64,000 nucleotides of DNA from positions 1 to 64,000 of the forward strand of contig UROG01000003.1 of NCBI GenBank assembly GCA_900549485.1. Reading direction: 5' to 3'. The position numbers and the translations under genes were made by a program. Below, in pieces: positions 8,314-16,245 of the stretch. The notes under the pieces are model-generated. The model saw only the letters and a program-made list of their open reading frames with translations. It had not been told where the DNA came from and did no database searches. Each line of letters starts with the position of its first letter. The first letter of the stretch is position 1. This DNA is from an uncultured Eubacteriales bacterium. GTDB taxonomy: Bacteria > Bacillota > Clostridia > Oscillospirales > Oscillospiraceae.

Positions 8314-9204
8314 TCAATATTCTTTCTTTTTAAGGATCGCCTTGGGTATGCTCATTGAAACGGTGCGCCATGGATTGACTACCTGAAGTATCTTCAGATC
8401 CGAGGTCTGTCCGGCAAGGGCATATGCCTCGTCAAAGCTGTAATCGCCGTGCTCCATGATAAAGGCGATCGTGCTTCTGGCCGCTTCCTTGCACAGCCCG
8501 TCCATATCCTCTCCGGATACGGCGATCTCAAAACGGTCTTCCGTTTCGATAACAGGATGCTTCTGCGCCCTGTTTTTGATAAGCTCAACACGCGCCGTGA
8601 CGGTGCTGCCTATCTCTATGCCCGTGCCGAGGATCTCGCCGCAGCCCATTGCGGCGTGTACATCGCCTATCGAGAGCATCGCGCCCTCCACGTTTACCGG
8701 CAGATAAACCGTGCTGCCGGGGCAGGCGCTGAGCGCGTCCATGTTTCCGCCGTGATCGCCGGGATAAAGGCAGTCTACCGCATCCCCTGCGGGCGCTGTG
8801 CCTATCGTGCCTATCATCGGCCTTATCGGGAAGCGCACGTCCTCTCTGAATATGACCGTGCCGTCTTCCACACGCGCCTTTCTCATATAGCAGTGATCCA
8901 CCTCGTCCATGAGGATGCCCATCCATTGACCCATCCACATTTTTCCTTCGGCGTTGAGCCGTATATCGTCAATGTGAACGCAGAGAATATCTCCGGGCTG
9001 TGCGTTTTCAACGCGGATAGGCCCCGTGATCGTGAGTATGCGCTTGGGGAAAGGCTCTTTTGTGTAATCCTTTTCAAAAACCGCGTCCGGTATGCCGGGG
9101 TTCGCGGTCTCCACCGTAAACGTCTCCCCGCAGCTGACGGTCATCGCGGGCTTGTTCTTTTCGTCCATAACGTGGATAACATCCGCTGTCGTTATATGCT
9201 TCAT
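8314..9204 (-). CDS. Acetamidase/formamidase family protein
   Basis: 296 residues matching the FmdA/AmdA family, metal-dependent enzymes that split formamide or acetamide (or related short amides) into ammonia and the acid. Typical blocks are an N-terminal PAMTVSCGETFTVET stretch, GPIRVENAQPGDILCVHI, a central GGNMDA with nearby DVHAAMG, and GIEIGSTVTARVEL. No signal peptide, so cytoplasmic. GGAGGTGAGATC lies directly before the start. It is divergent from the FdrA-DUF1116 fusion gene across a 399-base region that could control both, so a role in oxamate or another amide catabolic step is a reasonable inference. Confidence 0.88.
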   Translation of the reverse strand: MKHITTADVIHVMDEKNKPAMTVSCGETFTVETANPGIPDAVFEKDYTKEPFPKRILTITGPIRVENAQPGDILCVHIDDIRLNAEGKMWMGQWMGILMDEVDHCYMRKARVEDGTVIFREDVRFPIRPMIGTIGTAPAGDAVDCLYPGDHGGNMDALSACPGSTVYLPVNVEGAMLSIGDVHAAMGCGEILGTGIEIGSTVTARVELIKNRAQKHPVIETEDRFEIAVSGEDMDGLCKEAARSTIAFIMEHGDYSFDEAYALAGQTSDLKILQVVNPWRTVSMSIPKAILKKKEY

Positions 9205-9342
9205 GATCTCACCTCCGTTCTCTGTTGTTTTCGCTTCGGATACGCCCGTTTGCCTCTCCGAGTATATTTATATATTAATGTCCGCTCCCGTTTTCAACAA
9301 CTGCGGCGCGTTCCAAAAAAGCGTCCTTTACGCTATGCAGTA

Positions 9343-9515
9343 TGCACAGTTTTTTCTCCGGCACACACGTAAATTTTTCCGTATCCGCTTCCGCGCCGCC
9401 CGCACACGGGCAAAAAAATCTGCGGAGCTTTTTTCGGCAAGCCGTATTTTGCATATATAAAAAGCGCTTTTTGTACACTATGCACAGTGGAGCCGTTTCA
9501 AATTGGTACTGTGCA
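9343..9515. promoter_or_regulatory. Divergent control region with three TGCACAGT boxes
   Basis: The 399-base gap between the acetamidase gene and the FdrA-DUF1116 gene contains TGCACAGT at 9343-9350 and 9481-9488 (both preceded by TA) and its reverse complement ACTGTGCA at 9508-9515. The last two form a perfect 8-base inverted pair with a 19-base gap. The spacing suggests an operator for an unknown regulator, or a leader hairpin. An AT-rich TATATAA stretch lies near 9454. Nothing else was recognised in the gap. Confidence 0.4.
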
Positions 9516-9603
9516 ACGTCCAAAAGGCGCTGTATATCCTATAAAATGTTCAGCGTTGAAAAGCGCGTCTGCGCAATTGAATCAACCTTTACGGAGGATC
9601 ACA

Positions 9604-12600
9604 ATGCTACGTACAATTATAAAAAAAGGCACATATCAGGATTCCGTCACGCTTATGCTGCTCACCGGCAGGCTGGCAGGCGCCGAGGGCGTCAGAAAGG
9701 TCTCGATCATGATGGCGACCGACGCCAACAAGGGCGTTTTTGCCCAGAGCGGGCTTACCACCCCGGAGCTTCTTGCCGCCGGCGCCAATGACATGGCGAT
9801 CGTCGCCGACGTTGACTCGGAGGAGGTCATCAATGCGCTTGCGCAGGCCGCCGACGACTTTTTCAGGGCGCAGGCGACCGCCGACGCCGCCTCCGCGTCC
9901 GGGTGCAGCCGCGTCAGATCCTGGGAGACCGCGCTCAAAGCGAATGAGGACGCCGATCTTGCCGTCATTTCCGTTCCCGGCATCTATGCCGCCGCCGAGG
10001 CCGACAGGGCGCTGGACGAGGGGCTGAACGTTTTCATGTTCAGCGACAACGTCACTCTTGACGACGAGGTAAAGCTCAAGCGCAAGGCGCATGAAAAGGG
10101 TCTTGTCGTCATGGGTCCCGACTGCGGCACCGGCATAATCCAGAGCGTGCCTATCGCCTTTACAAACAACGTCGCCCCCGGCGGCATCGGGATAATCGGC
10201 GCATCCGGCACCGGCATACAGGAGCTTACCACCATTATCGACCGTCTCGGCGCGGGCGTTACCAACGCCATAGGCATCGGCGGGCGCGATCTCTCCTCCG
10301 CAGTCGGCGGCATAACCATGCTTGACGTTATCGAGGGCATGGACCGCGACCCCTCCACGAAGGTGCTTATAGTCATCTCCAAGCCGCCCGCAAAGGAAGT
10401 GCGCGACAGGGTAATGGCGCGCCTGCACAACTGCTCCAAGCCCGTCGTCACGCTTTTCCTCGGCGAGCGCCCGGAAAAGCACGAGCAGGGACTTTACCAT
10501 GCCTACACTCTTGACGAGGCCGCACGCATCTCCGTGCAGCTGCTCCGCGGCGAAAAGGTCACGCGCTTTGTCCCCGAAATGCCCAAGGGCGATTTCTTCC
10601 GCCCCGAGGAGAAAAAGGTCATCCGCGCCTACTATTCCGGCGGCACGCTGGCGGGCGAGGCGGCAATGATGATAAAGGACGCTCTCGGCATTCATCTTCC
10701 GCCCGAGAAGCAGGAGGGCTTCATGCTCAACCATGACGGCCATGTCGTGGTCGATCTCGGCGACGACGTGTACACTCTCGGCCGCCCGCATCCCATGATC
10801 GACCCCGCCAAGCGCATAGAGTGCATGGCAAGCGCCGCCGACGATGAGCGCACGGGCGTTATCCTGCTGGATATCGTCATGGGCTACGGCTCGCACGAGG
10901 ATATGGCAGGCTCTCTCATTCCGGCGATACGCGCCCTCCGGGAGAAGGCGGAGCGCGAAGGACGCAGGCTGTTCTTTGTAGCCGCCGTGTGCGGCACCAA
11001 CAAGGATTTCCAGGGCTACGACAAGCAGGTCAGCTCCCTGCGCGAGTGCGGCGTTATCGTCTGCGAGACGAATATGATAGCCGTCGCCACAGCCATACAC
11101 ATCATCGGTCACGAGATAGACATTCCCGAAAAGCCTGTTGTACCCAAGGCCGAAATGAGCTGTGAGCGCGGCGAGGCCAGCCCCCGGCTTATAAAAATGC
11201 TCTCCGAAAAGCCGGTTATCATAAATCTCGGACTCAGGAGCTTTGCGGACGTCGCCGCCGAGTTCGGCTGCCGCGTCACGCAGTTCGACTGGACTCCCCC
11301 CGCCGGCGGCGATCTTGAGATGATCCGTGCGCTGACGTTCCTGCGCGATATCGCGCTTGACCCCGCCGAGACCGGCTTTTCTGGCATCGACGAGGCAAAC
11401 CGCGCCGTTATCGACCGCGTCGTTGCCTCCCAGCCCGTGCTTGTGGACGTAAAGCCCGCACGGGAGCTTATTGACGAGTTCAACCACGGCAGGCTCCTGC
11501 TCCACGCCGGTCCGCCGATCAGGTGGGAGAATATGACCGACCCCATGAAAGGCTCCTGCATCGGCGCTGCGCTCTTCGAGGGCTGGGCGGATACCGTGGA
11601 GGACGCACGCGCCCTGCTCGAATCGGGCGGGGTAAGGTTCATGCCCTGCCATCATGTCAGCGCCGTCGGCCCCATGGGCGGCATAACCTCTCCGAATATG
11701 CCCCTTCTTGTCGTTGAGGACCGCGCCTGCGGCAACCGCGCCTACTGCACCATGAACGAGGGTATCGGCAAGGTGCTGCGCTTCGGCGCTTACTCCGAGG
11801 AGGTCGTGGAGCGTCTTACATGGATGAAGACCGTTCTCGGTCCCGTCATAAGTCTTGCCCTGCACGCCGACGGCGAGCTTCCGCTCAATCCCCTGATTGC
11901 AAAGGCCGTCGCAATGGGCGATGAGTTCCACCAGCGCAACATTTCCGCCTCCCTGCTCTTCCTCAAGGAGATGGCGCCGCGCATAGTAAAGCTTGACATT
12001 CCGCAGAGCGACAAGGAGCGCGTGATGCACTTCCTCGCCGTCACCGATCAGTTCTTCCTCAACATCATGATGGCATGCGGCAAGGCGGTCATGGACGATG
12101 CACGCCGCATCAGATGCGGCACCGTCGTCACTGCGATGTGCCGCAACGGCGAGAACTTCGGTGTGCGCATTGCCGGTATGGGCGACGAGTGGTTCACCGC
12201 TCCGGTCAACACCCCGCAGGGGCTGTACTTCACCGGCTACTGTGCAGACGATGCAAGCCCCGACCTCGGCGACAGCGCGATCACGGAGACCTTCGGCGTA
12301 GGCGGCATGGCGATGATCGCCGCGCCCGCCGTGACGCGCTTTGTCGGCGCGGGCGGCTTTGAGGACGCGCTTGCCACCAGCAATGAGATGATGGAGATCG
12401 TCATATCCCGCAACCCCAACTTCACCGTACCCACGTGGAGCTTCCAGGGCATATGCCTCGGCATAGACGCACGCAAGGTCGTCGAAAAGGAGATCACACC
12501 GGTTATAAACACCGGCATCGCCCACAGGATCGCCGGCTTCGGCCAGATCGGCGCGGGTACCGTTCATCCCCCGCTTGAGTGCTTCCGCAAGGCGGTCATG

Positions 12601-12633
12601 GCATATGCGAAAAAACTCGGCTTCGAGGGATAA
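9604..12633 (+). CDS. FdrA-DUF1116 fusion, probable oxamate carbamoyltransferase-type protein
   Basis: 1009 residues in one frame. The N-terminal ~510 residues are FdrA-like and related to acyl-CoA synthetases: the nucleotide/CoA-binding motif GASGTGIQEL is near residue 199 and VISKPPAKEVRDR near 258. From about residue 530 the protein becomes DUF1116 (YlbE-like): INLGLRSFADVAAEFG, FDWTPPAGGD, HVSAVGPMGGITSPNM. In E. coli these are two separate proteins (about 555 and 419 residues), linked, with a third DUF2877 protein, to oxamate carbamoyltransferase. The DUF2877 partner and a carbamate kinase are absent from this window. ACGGAGG lies before the start at 9604; an upstream in-frame extension lacks one. 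Confidence 0.85.
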   Translation: MLRTIIKKGTYQDSVTLMLLTGRLAGAEGVRKVSIMMATDANKGVFAQSGLTTPELLAAGANDMAIVADVDSEEVINALAQAADDFFRAQATADAASASGCSRVRSWETALKANEDADLAVISVPGIYAAAEADRALDEGLNVFMFSDNVTLDDEVKLKRKAHEKGLVVMGPDCGTGIIQSVPIAFTNNVAPGGIGIIGASGTGIQELTTIIDRLGAGVTNAIGIGGRDLSSAVGGITMLDVIEGMDRDPSTKVLIVISKPPAKEVRDRVMARLHNCSKPVVTLFLGERPEKHEQGLYHAYTLDEAARISVQLLRGEKVTRFVPEMPKGDFFRPEEKKVIRAYYSGGTLAGEAAMMIKDALGIHLPPEKQEGFMLNHDGHVVVDLGDDVYTLGRPHPMIDPAKRIECMASAADDERTGVILLDIVMGYGSHEDMAGSLIPAIRALREKAEREGRRLFFVAAVCGTNKDFQGYDKQVSSLRECGVIVCETNMIAVATAIHIIGHEIDIPEKPVVPKAEMSCERGEASPRLIKMLSEKPVIINLGLRSFADVAAEFGCRVTQFDWTPPAGGDLEMIRALTFLRDIALDPAETGFSGIDEANRAVIDRVVASQPVLVDVKPARELIDEFNHGRLLLHAGPPIRWENMTDPMKGSCIGAALFEGWADTVEDARALLESGGVRFMPCHHVSAVGPMGGITSPNMPLLVVEDRACGNRAYCTMNEGIGKVLRFGAYSEEVVERLTWMKTVLGPVISLALHADGELPLNPLIAKAVAMGDEFHQRNISASLLFLKEMAPRIVKLDIPQSDKERVMHFLAVTDQFFLNIMMACGKAVMDDARRIRCGTVVTAMCRNGENFGVRIAGMGDEWFTAPVNTPQGLYFTGYCADDASPDLGDSAITETFGVGGMAMIAAPAVTRFVGAGGFEDALATSNEMMEIVISRNPNFTVPTWSFQGICLGIDARKVVEKEITPVINTGIAHRIAGFGQIGAGTVHPPLECFRKAVMAYAKKLGFEG

Positions 12634-12649
12634 AACCGAAAAATGCGCA

Positions 12650-12675
12650 AAAAAGACCGTGCAGAAACGCACGGT
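12650..12675 (-). terminator. Hairpin with T-run on the minus strand at the island's left edge
   Basis: ACCGTGC (12656-12662) pairs with GCACGGT (12669-12675), a perfect 7-base stem with a 6-base loop. Reading the minus strand the stem is followed by TCTTTTTTGCGC, the form of a factor-independent terminator. It would stop transcripts coming from the remnant genes to its right. The same sequence is part of the left inverted end of the accessory island. Confidence 0.6.
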
Positions 12676-12690
12676 GCAACTTAGGGATTT
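12655..12690 (+). repeat. Left imperfect inverted end of the accessory island
   Basis: This 36-base stretch starts with GACCGTGCA (12655-12663) and ends with TTAGGGATTT (12681-12690). The same two blocks, in the same order but reverse-complemented, occur at 19373-19405 beyond the restriction-modification genes, and GG...AA similarity continues between the blocks. A run of A flanks the outer side here, a run of T there. The pair brackets about 6.75 kb of accessory DNA and may mark mobile-element ends or attachment sequences. Confidence 0.45.
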
Positions 12691-12707
12691 CGTAATCCCG
12701 GAAATAT

Positions 12708-12748
12708 CGGCATAGTCGTGTTATGCGGCTATGCCGTTTTTCCTTTTT
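12708..12748 (+). terminator. Terminator downstream of the FdrA-DUF1116 gene
   Basis: CGGCATAG (12708-12715) pairs with CTATGCCG (12729-12736) over a 13-base loop, and is followed at once by TTTTTCCTTTTT. It is oriented to end plus-strand transcripts from the fusion gene. It lies just inside the left end of the accessory island and over the damaged 3' part of the excisionase-like remnant. Confidence 0.65.
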
Positions 12749-12879
12749 CACAAGATCATACGCCTTTGGCAGGGATATCCCCAGCTGCGAGGACAGCTCC
12801 TGCACACTCATGGTCGTTTTCTCCATATACTTCTCTACCTCCGTTTCTGTAAATCTTTGCGTAAGAATACCGTCCCGTT

Positions 12880-13053
12880 TCAGAGAGCGGCTTTCGCGGT
12901 TAATTCAGCAAATGGAGCTTTTCCGTTTGTCCTGATCTGCCGGACTGCGTTGTAAGCGGTAAGGTCTTTAACACCGCAGTCGTTTCGCTTATCGATGAGT
13001 TTCTCTCGCTGCTTGATGCGTCGGTTATCACGCTGGCGTTTCCTGTTTTTCAA
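12880..13053 (-). CDS. Short basic protein, possible mobile-element remnant
   Basis: 57 codons from a TTG at 13053. The product is very basic (LKNRKRQRDNRRIKQREKL at the start) and then contains CGVKDLTAYNAVRQIR, a stretch that looks conserved and resembles small proteins of conjugative transposons, though I cannot name the family. It lies just upstream of the excisionase-like remnant on the same strand, as expected for mobile-element cargo. Start codon and expression are uncertain, and there is no clear ribosome site. Confidence 0.35.
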   Translation of the reverse strand: MKNRKRQRDNRRIKQREKLIDKRNDCGVKDLTAYNAVRQIRTNGKAPFAELTAKAAL

Positions 13054-13166
13054 TTCAGTTGGCGGACTTCTGAAAAAAATATAGACTGCTCCCGCAGGTA
13101 CGGGAAACAGCCTTTTCTGGTTGACGTCCGCGAATGAGAAGTGTAATTCTCACTTTCCTCACTCAC
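13050..13166 (-). CDS. Short reading frame before the basic protein, doubtful
   Basis: 38 codons from a GTG at 13166, ending four bases inside the next frame (AATTGA overlap). The product (VSEESENYTSHSRTSTRKGC, then a short hydrophobic tail) has no recognised domain. It may be a small leader peptide, or the two frames may once have been a single gene. It is listed because the four-base overlap suggests coupling to the conserved-looking downstream frame. There is no obvious ribosome site. Confidence 0.25.
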   Translation of the reverse strand: MSEESENYTSHSRTSTRKGCFPYLREQSIFFSEVRQLN

Positions 13167-13245
13167 ATTATATAACTTTGCGTTATTCAATCAATAGCAA
13201 AACAGAAAATTTTACAAAGAATTTTATACTGTTGTAGAACTCTAT

Positions 13246-13296
13246 AGAATCAATTCTCACCAAACGCTTGACAGCACTCACTCATAGTAATATAAT
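13246..13296 (+). promoter_or_regulatory. Promoter and possible operator of the XRE-DinD-RM operon
   Basis: TTGACA (13268-13273) and TATAAT (13291-13296) with a 17-base spacer form a consensus sigma-A promoter 33 bases before the XRE gene. Just upstream, AGAATCAATTCT (13246-13257) is a 12-base near-palindrome. AATTCTCAC occurs both at 13252-13260 and at about 13145-13153. These repeats are candidate binding sites for the XRE regulator, which would then control its own operon. Confidence 0.6.
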
Positions 13297-13328
13297 ATAA
13301 GCAAAATCCAAGACGAGGTGTGAGAACC

Positions 13329-13787
13329 ATGTTTCCTGAACGACTGAAAGACCTTAGAAAAGAAAAAGGCATGACACAGATTGAGCTTGCCACAGCACTT
13401 GGCGTATCCAGCGGCACCGTTGCCATGTGGGAAACCGGAAAACGCAAGCCCAGCTTTGAGATGTTTGAAAAACTGACGCAGGTTTTTGATAAACGGATCG
13501 ATTATATTCTTGGGACGTCGGATGATCCGACCCCGGTCAAACTGAATGACATGGAAGTCGCACAACTGGGAAACTGGGCAATGCAGGAGGAGTACGAGGA
13601 TGTGATGCGTAAATACTCGCTTCTCGATGATTTCGGTCAAAAAACGATAGCTGCCGTTTTACGCATGGAATTTGCCCGCTGCCAGGAGCAAGGAACACTG
13701 AAAAGCGGAAAAAGCGTGTCCGTTTCCGTAAAAGTGAGAGACTTGCCGGATGAAGTTCTTACTGCGAATACAACGGAGGGTGAATAA
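13329..13787 (+). CDS. XRE-family helix-turn-helix regulator
   Basis: 152 residues. The N-terminal 60 residues are a classic Cro/CI-type domain: ERLKDLRKEKGMTQIELATA, a GVSSGTVAMWETGKRKP recognition region, then the FEKLTQVFDKRIDYILG end typical of this class. The C-terminal half is unassigned and may bind a partner. It is first in an operon with dinD, mod and res, and its stop overlaps the dinD start (TAATG). By analogy with restriction-modification control proteins it probably keeps the operon's expression in check. A GTG three codons upstream is possible but lacks a better ribosome site. Confidence 0.85.
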   Translation: MFPERLKDLRKEKGMTQIELATALGVSSGTVAMWETGKRKPSFEMFEKLTQVFDKRIDYILGTSDDPTPVKLNDMEVAQLGNWAMQEEYEDVMRKYSLLDDFGQKTIAAVLRMEFARCQEQGTLKSGKSVSVSVKVRDLPDEVLTANTTEGE

Positions 13788-14653
13788 TGGATAAAAAGAG
13801 AGTCGGTCAAATCAAAGAGCAATTTGACCTTGTGATACATAGCGACCAGGAGACACATATTGAATTTTGGTATGCGCGTGACATCATGCCGCTTCTCGGC
13901 TATGAACGGTGGGAGAACTTTGATAAGGCAATCGGACGCGCTATCGAATCCTGTGAAACCAGTGGAATAGAAGTATCGGATCATTTTCGTGAGGTCACGA
14001 AAATGATAACCGCTGGCAAAGGTGCGCAGCGATTGGTCAAGGATTACATGCTTACTCGTTACGCATGTTATTTGATTGCCCAAAACGGAGATCCTAAAAA
14101 AGAAGAAATTGCCTTTGCACAAAGTTATTTTGCCGTCCAGACTCGAAAGCAGGAGCTGATCGAAGAACGCATTTCTCTTATTGAGCGCACAGAAGCCAGA
14201 GGCAGACTGCGGGAATCCGAAAAACGGCTTTCACAGAATATTTATGAGCGTGGTGTGGATGACGCCGGGTTCGGACGCATTCGTTCGAAGGGTGACCAGG
14301 CTCTGTTTGGCGGTTACACGACGCAAGAAATGAAGGAGCGACTTGGGGTGAAAGGCAATCGCCCACTGGCTGATTTCCTGCCGACGCTCTCCATTGCCGC
14401 AAAGAACCTTGCGGCAGAAATGACCAACTACAATGTTGAGGAAAAGGATCTTCAAGGCGAACGGTCCATTACCGGAGAACATGTGCAAAACAATCGCTCC
14501 GTGCGGGATATGCTTGGACAGCGGGGCATTCAACCGGAGAATTTGCCTGCTGCAGAAGACATTAAAAAACTGGAGCGGCGTGTCAAATCTCAGGAGAGGA
14601 AACTGGCTGCGCAGTCCAGAAAGCTCCCTTGCGAAAGCGAGGAGGATAAATGA
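13787..14653 (+). CDS. dinD: DinD-family (DNA-damage-inducible protein D-like) protein
   Basis: 288 residues. The N-terminal half holds a BRO-like fold (EFWYARDIMPLLGYERWENF near residue 25, DHFREVTKMITAGKGAQ near 65, DYMLTRYACYLIAQNGDPKK near 88). The middle has ARGRLRESEKRL and GYTTQEMKERLGVK, typical of DinD. E. coli DinD belongs to the SOS response and has been reported to act on RecA filaments. Here the gene overlaps both neighbours by a few bases, so it is translated with a type III restriction-modification system. That suggests sensing or tempering of DNA damage, though this is an inference. Confidence 0.82.
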   Translation: MDKKRVGQIKEQFDLVIHSDQETHIEFWYARDIMPLLGYERWENFDKAIGRAIESCETSGIEVSDHFREVTKMITAGKGAQRLVKDYMLTRYACYLIAQNGDPKKEEIAFAQSYFAVQTRKQELIEERISLIERTEARGRLRESEKRLSQNIYERGVDDAGFGRIRSKGDQALFGGYTTQEMKERLGVKGNRPLADFLPTLSIAAKNLAAEMTNYNVEEKDLQGERSITGEHVQNNRSVRDMLGQRGIQPENLPAAEDIKKLERRVKSQERKLAAQSRKLPCESEEDK

Positions 14654-16245
14654 TGGCTAACAAACTGGAACTGACCTGGTACGGCAAGGACGAGCCGATT
14701 CGAGTAGAGCCTCGTTTGCTGATTGAAAACACGGAGCTTTCCAACACCGCCGCCGACCCGGATACGCAGAATATGCTGATCCATGGGGATAATCTGCTGG
14801 CACTGAAAGCGCTGGAGAGCAAGTTTTCCGGACAGGTAAAGTGTATCTATATCGATCCTCCGTACAATACCGGCTCGGCATTTGAGCATTACGATGATAA
14901 TCTGGAACATAGTGAGTGGCTGAATCTGATGCGTCCCAGACTTGAAATCCTTTGGCGGCTTTTATCCGAAGATGGCAGCTTGTGGATCAGCATTGATGAT
15001 GATGAGCAGGCTTATATGAAAGTTCTTTGCGATGAGTTGTTTGGAAGAAATAATTTTATAACAACTGTGATATGGCAAAAAAGGACATCTCCTGATAACC
15101 GAGTGACTCTTGGCGGAGCTCATGATTATATAATTGTCTATGTAAAAAATCGTGGAGCAGAAAAGAAATTCAATTTGCTTTCATTCAATGAAGCAAGGAG
15201 CAACGATTACAAAAATCTGGACAATGACCCAAGAGGAGCGTGGGCTTCAGTTGATATAACCGGTCAAACCGGGCACGCTACATCATCACAATTTTATAAA
15301 ATTACTACCCCCGCCGGAATAGAGTATTACCCACCTGAAGGACGATGCTGGGCATTATCGGAAGAAACCTTTTTGCAACTTGTTGCAGATAATCGCATTT
15401 GGTTTGGACAACAAGGGAAAAATCGTCCGCGGCAAAAACGGTTTTTAACAGAAATGGCTGGGCAGAGTGCATGGAGTTGGTGGACAAATAAAGAAGTAGG
15501 TCATAATCAGGAAGCAAAGAAAGAAAATAACGCTTTATTTGGAAGTAACAATGCCTTTGATACCCCCAAGCCCGAGCGTCTAATCCAGCGCATCATCCAT
15601 ATTGCCTCCAATCCCGGCGACCTTGTTCTTGATTCCTTCCTCGGCTCCGGTACCACTGCTGCCGTTGCGCAGAAAATGGGGCGGCGCTGGATCGGTGTGG
15701 AAATGGGTAATCACGCCTATACCCACTGCAAAGTGCGCATGGATAAGGTCGTTGCCGGGGAAGACCCCGGCGGCATTACCAAAGCACAGAATTGGCAAGG
15801 CGGCGGAGGGTACCGTTTCTATGAGGTAGCCCCTACGCTCATCAACAAAGACCCCTTTGACGAATATGTCATCAACGAGGACTATGATGCCAATATGCTG
15901 GCAGCGGCGGTGGCTCTGCACGAGGGATTCCGCTATCAGCCGGATGGAGACCTGTTCTGGAAACAGTCTGTAGGCAACGAGAACAGCTACCTCTTTGTGA
16001 CTACCCGCCACCTGAACAGCCCCTATCTGGACTCCATCAAGGACACCATGGAGGAAGGCGAGTATCTGATCATCGCTTGCCGCTCTTTTGACAGCGGACT
16101 GGACAAGGCTTACGACAACATCACGGTGAAGAAAATCCCGCAAATGCTGCTGGAACGCTGCGAGTTCGGCAAAGCAGATTACAACCTGAATATCGTACAC
16201 CCGCCGGTGTATGATGATTGCGACAAGGAGGAAGAGGATGTCTAA
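14650..16245 (+). CDS. mod: Type III restriction-modification system, modification subunit (Mod)
   Basis: 531 residues. DNA adenine methyltransferase of the beta class, judged from motif order: the catalytic YIDPPYNTGS lies near residue 68 and the AdoMet-binding DSFLGSGTTAAVAQ near 325. The variable middle should be the target-recognition domain. It sets sequence specificity for both methylation and cleavage with Res. GGAGGATAA precedes the start, and the ATGATG overlaps the dinD stop. No long simple repeat that would cause phase variation was seen in the gene. Part of the coding sequence is more AT-rich than the flanking chromosome, consistent with transfer. Confidence 0.92.
   Translation: MMANKLELTWYGKDEPIRVEPRLLIENTELSNTAADPDTQNMLIHGDNLLALKALESKFSGQVKCIYIDPPYNTGSAFEHYDDNLEHSEWLNLMRPRLEILWRLLSEDGSLWISIDDDEQAYMKVLCDELFGRNNFITTVIWQKRTSPDNRVTLGGAHDYIIVYVKNRGAEKKFNLLSFNEARSNDYKNLDNDPRGAWASVDITGQTGHATSSQFYKITTPAGIEYYPPEGRCWALSEETFLQLVADNRIWFGQQGKNRPRQKRFLTEMAGQSAWSWWTNKEVGHNQEAKKENNALFGSNNAFDTPKPERLIQRIIHIASNPGDLVLDSFLGSGTTAAVAQKMGRRWIGVEMGNHAYTHCKVRMDKVVAGEDPGGITKAQNWQGGGGYRFYEVAPTLINKDPFDEYVINEDYDANMLAAAVALHEGFRYQPDGDLFWKQSVGNENSYLFVTTRHLNSPYLDSIKDTMEEGEYLIIACRSFDSGLDKAYDNITVKKIPQMLLERCEFGKADYNLNIVHPPVYDDCDKEEEDV

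Larger units (their letters stand above)
12596..12826 (-). pseudogene. Truncated excisionase-type helix-turn-helix gene
   Basis: The first ~28 residues (MEKTTMSVQELSSQLGISLP, then a KAYDLVKKE segment) are a good match to the N-terminal helix-turn-helix of excisionase/MerR-like DNA-binding proteins found on conjugative elements. After that the frame reads through a terminator and the island edge into the tail of the FdrA-DUF1116 gene, with no resemblance to the family. The true gene was therefore cut near 12740. It is a remnant of a mobile element and probably not functional. Confidence 0.6.

Noticed and set aside
9607..12672. A minus-strand open frame of over 1000 codons opposite the FdrA-DUF1116 gene
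   Set aside because: It is an antisense shadow produced by the GC-rich third positions of the real gene. It has no domain and no ribosome site; the plus-strand product has clear family motifs.
14650..16245. Phase-variable repeats in mod
   Set aside because: Some type III mod genes contain long simple repeats; none was seen here.
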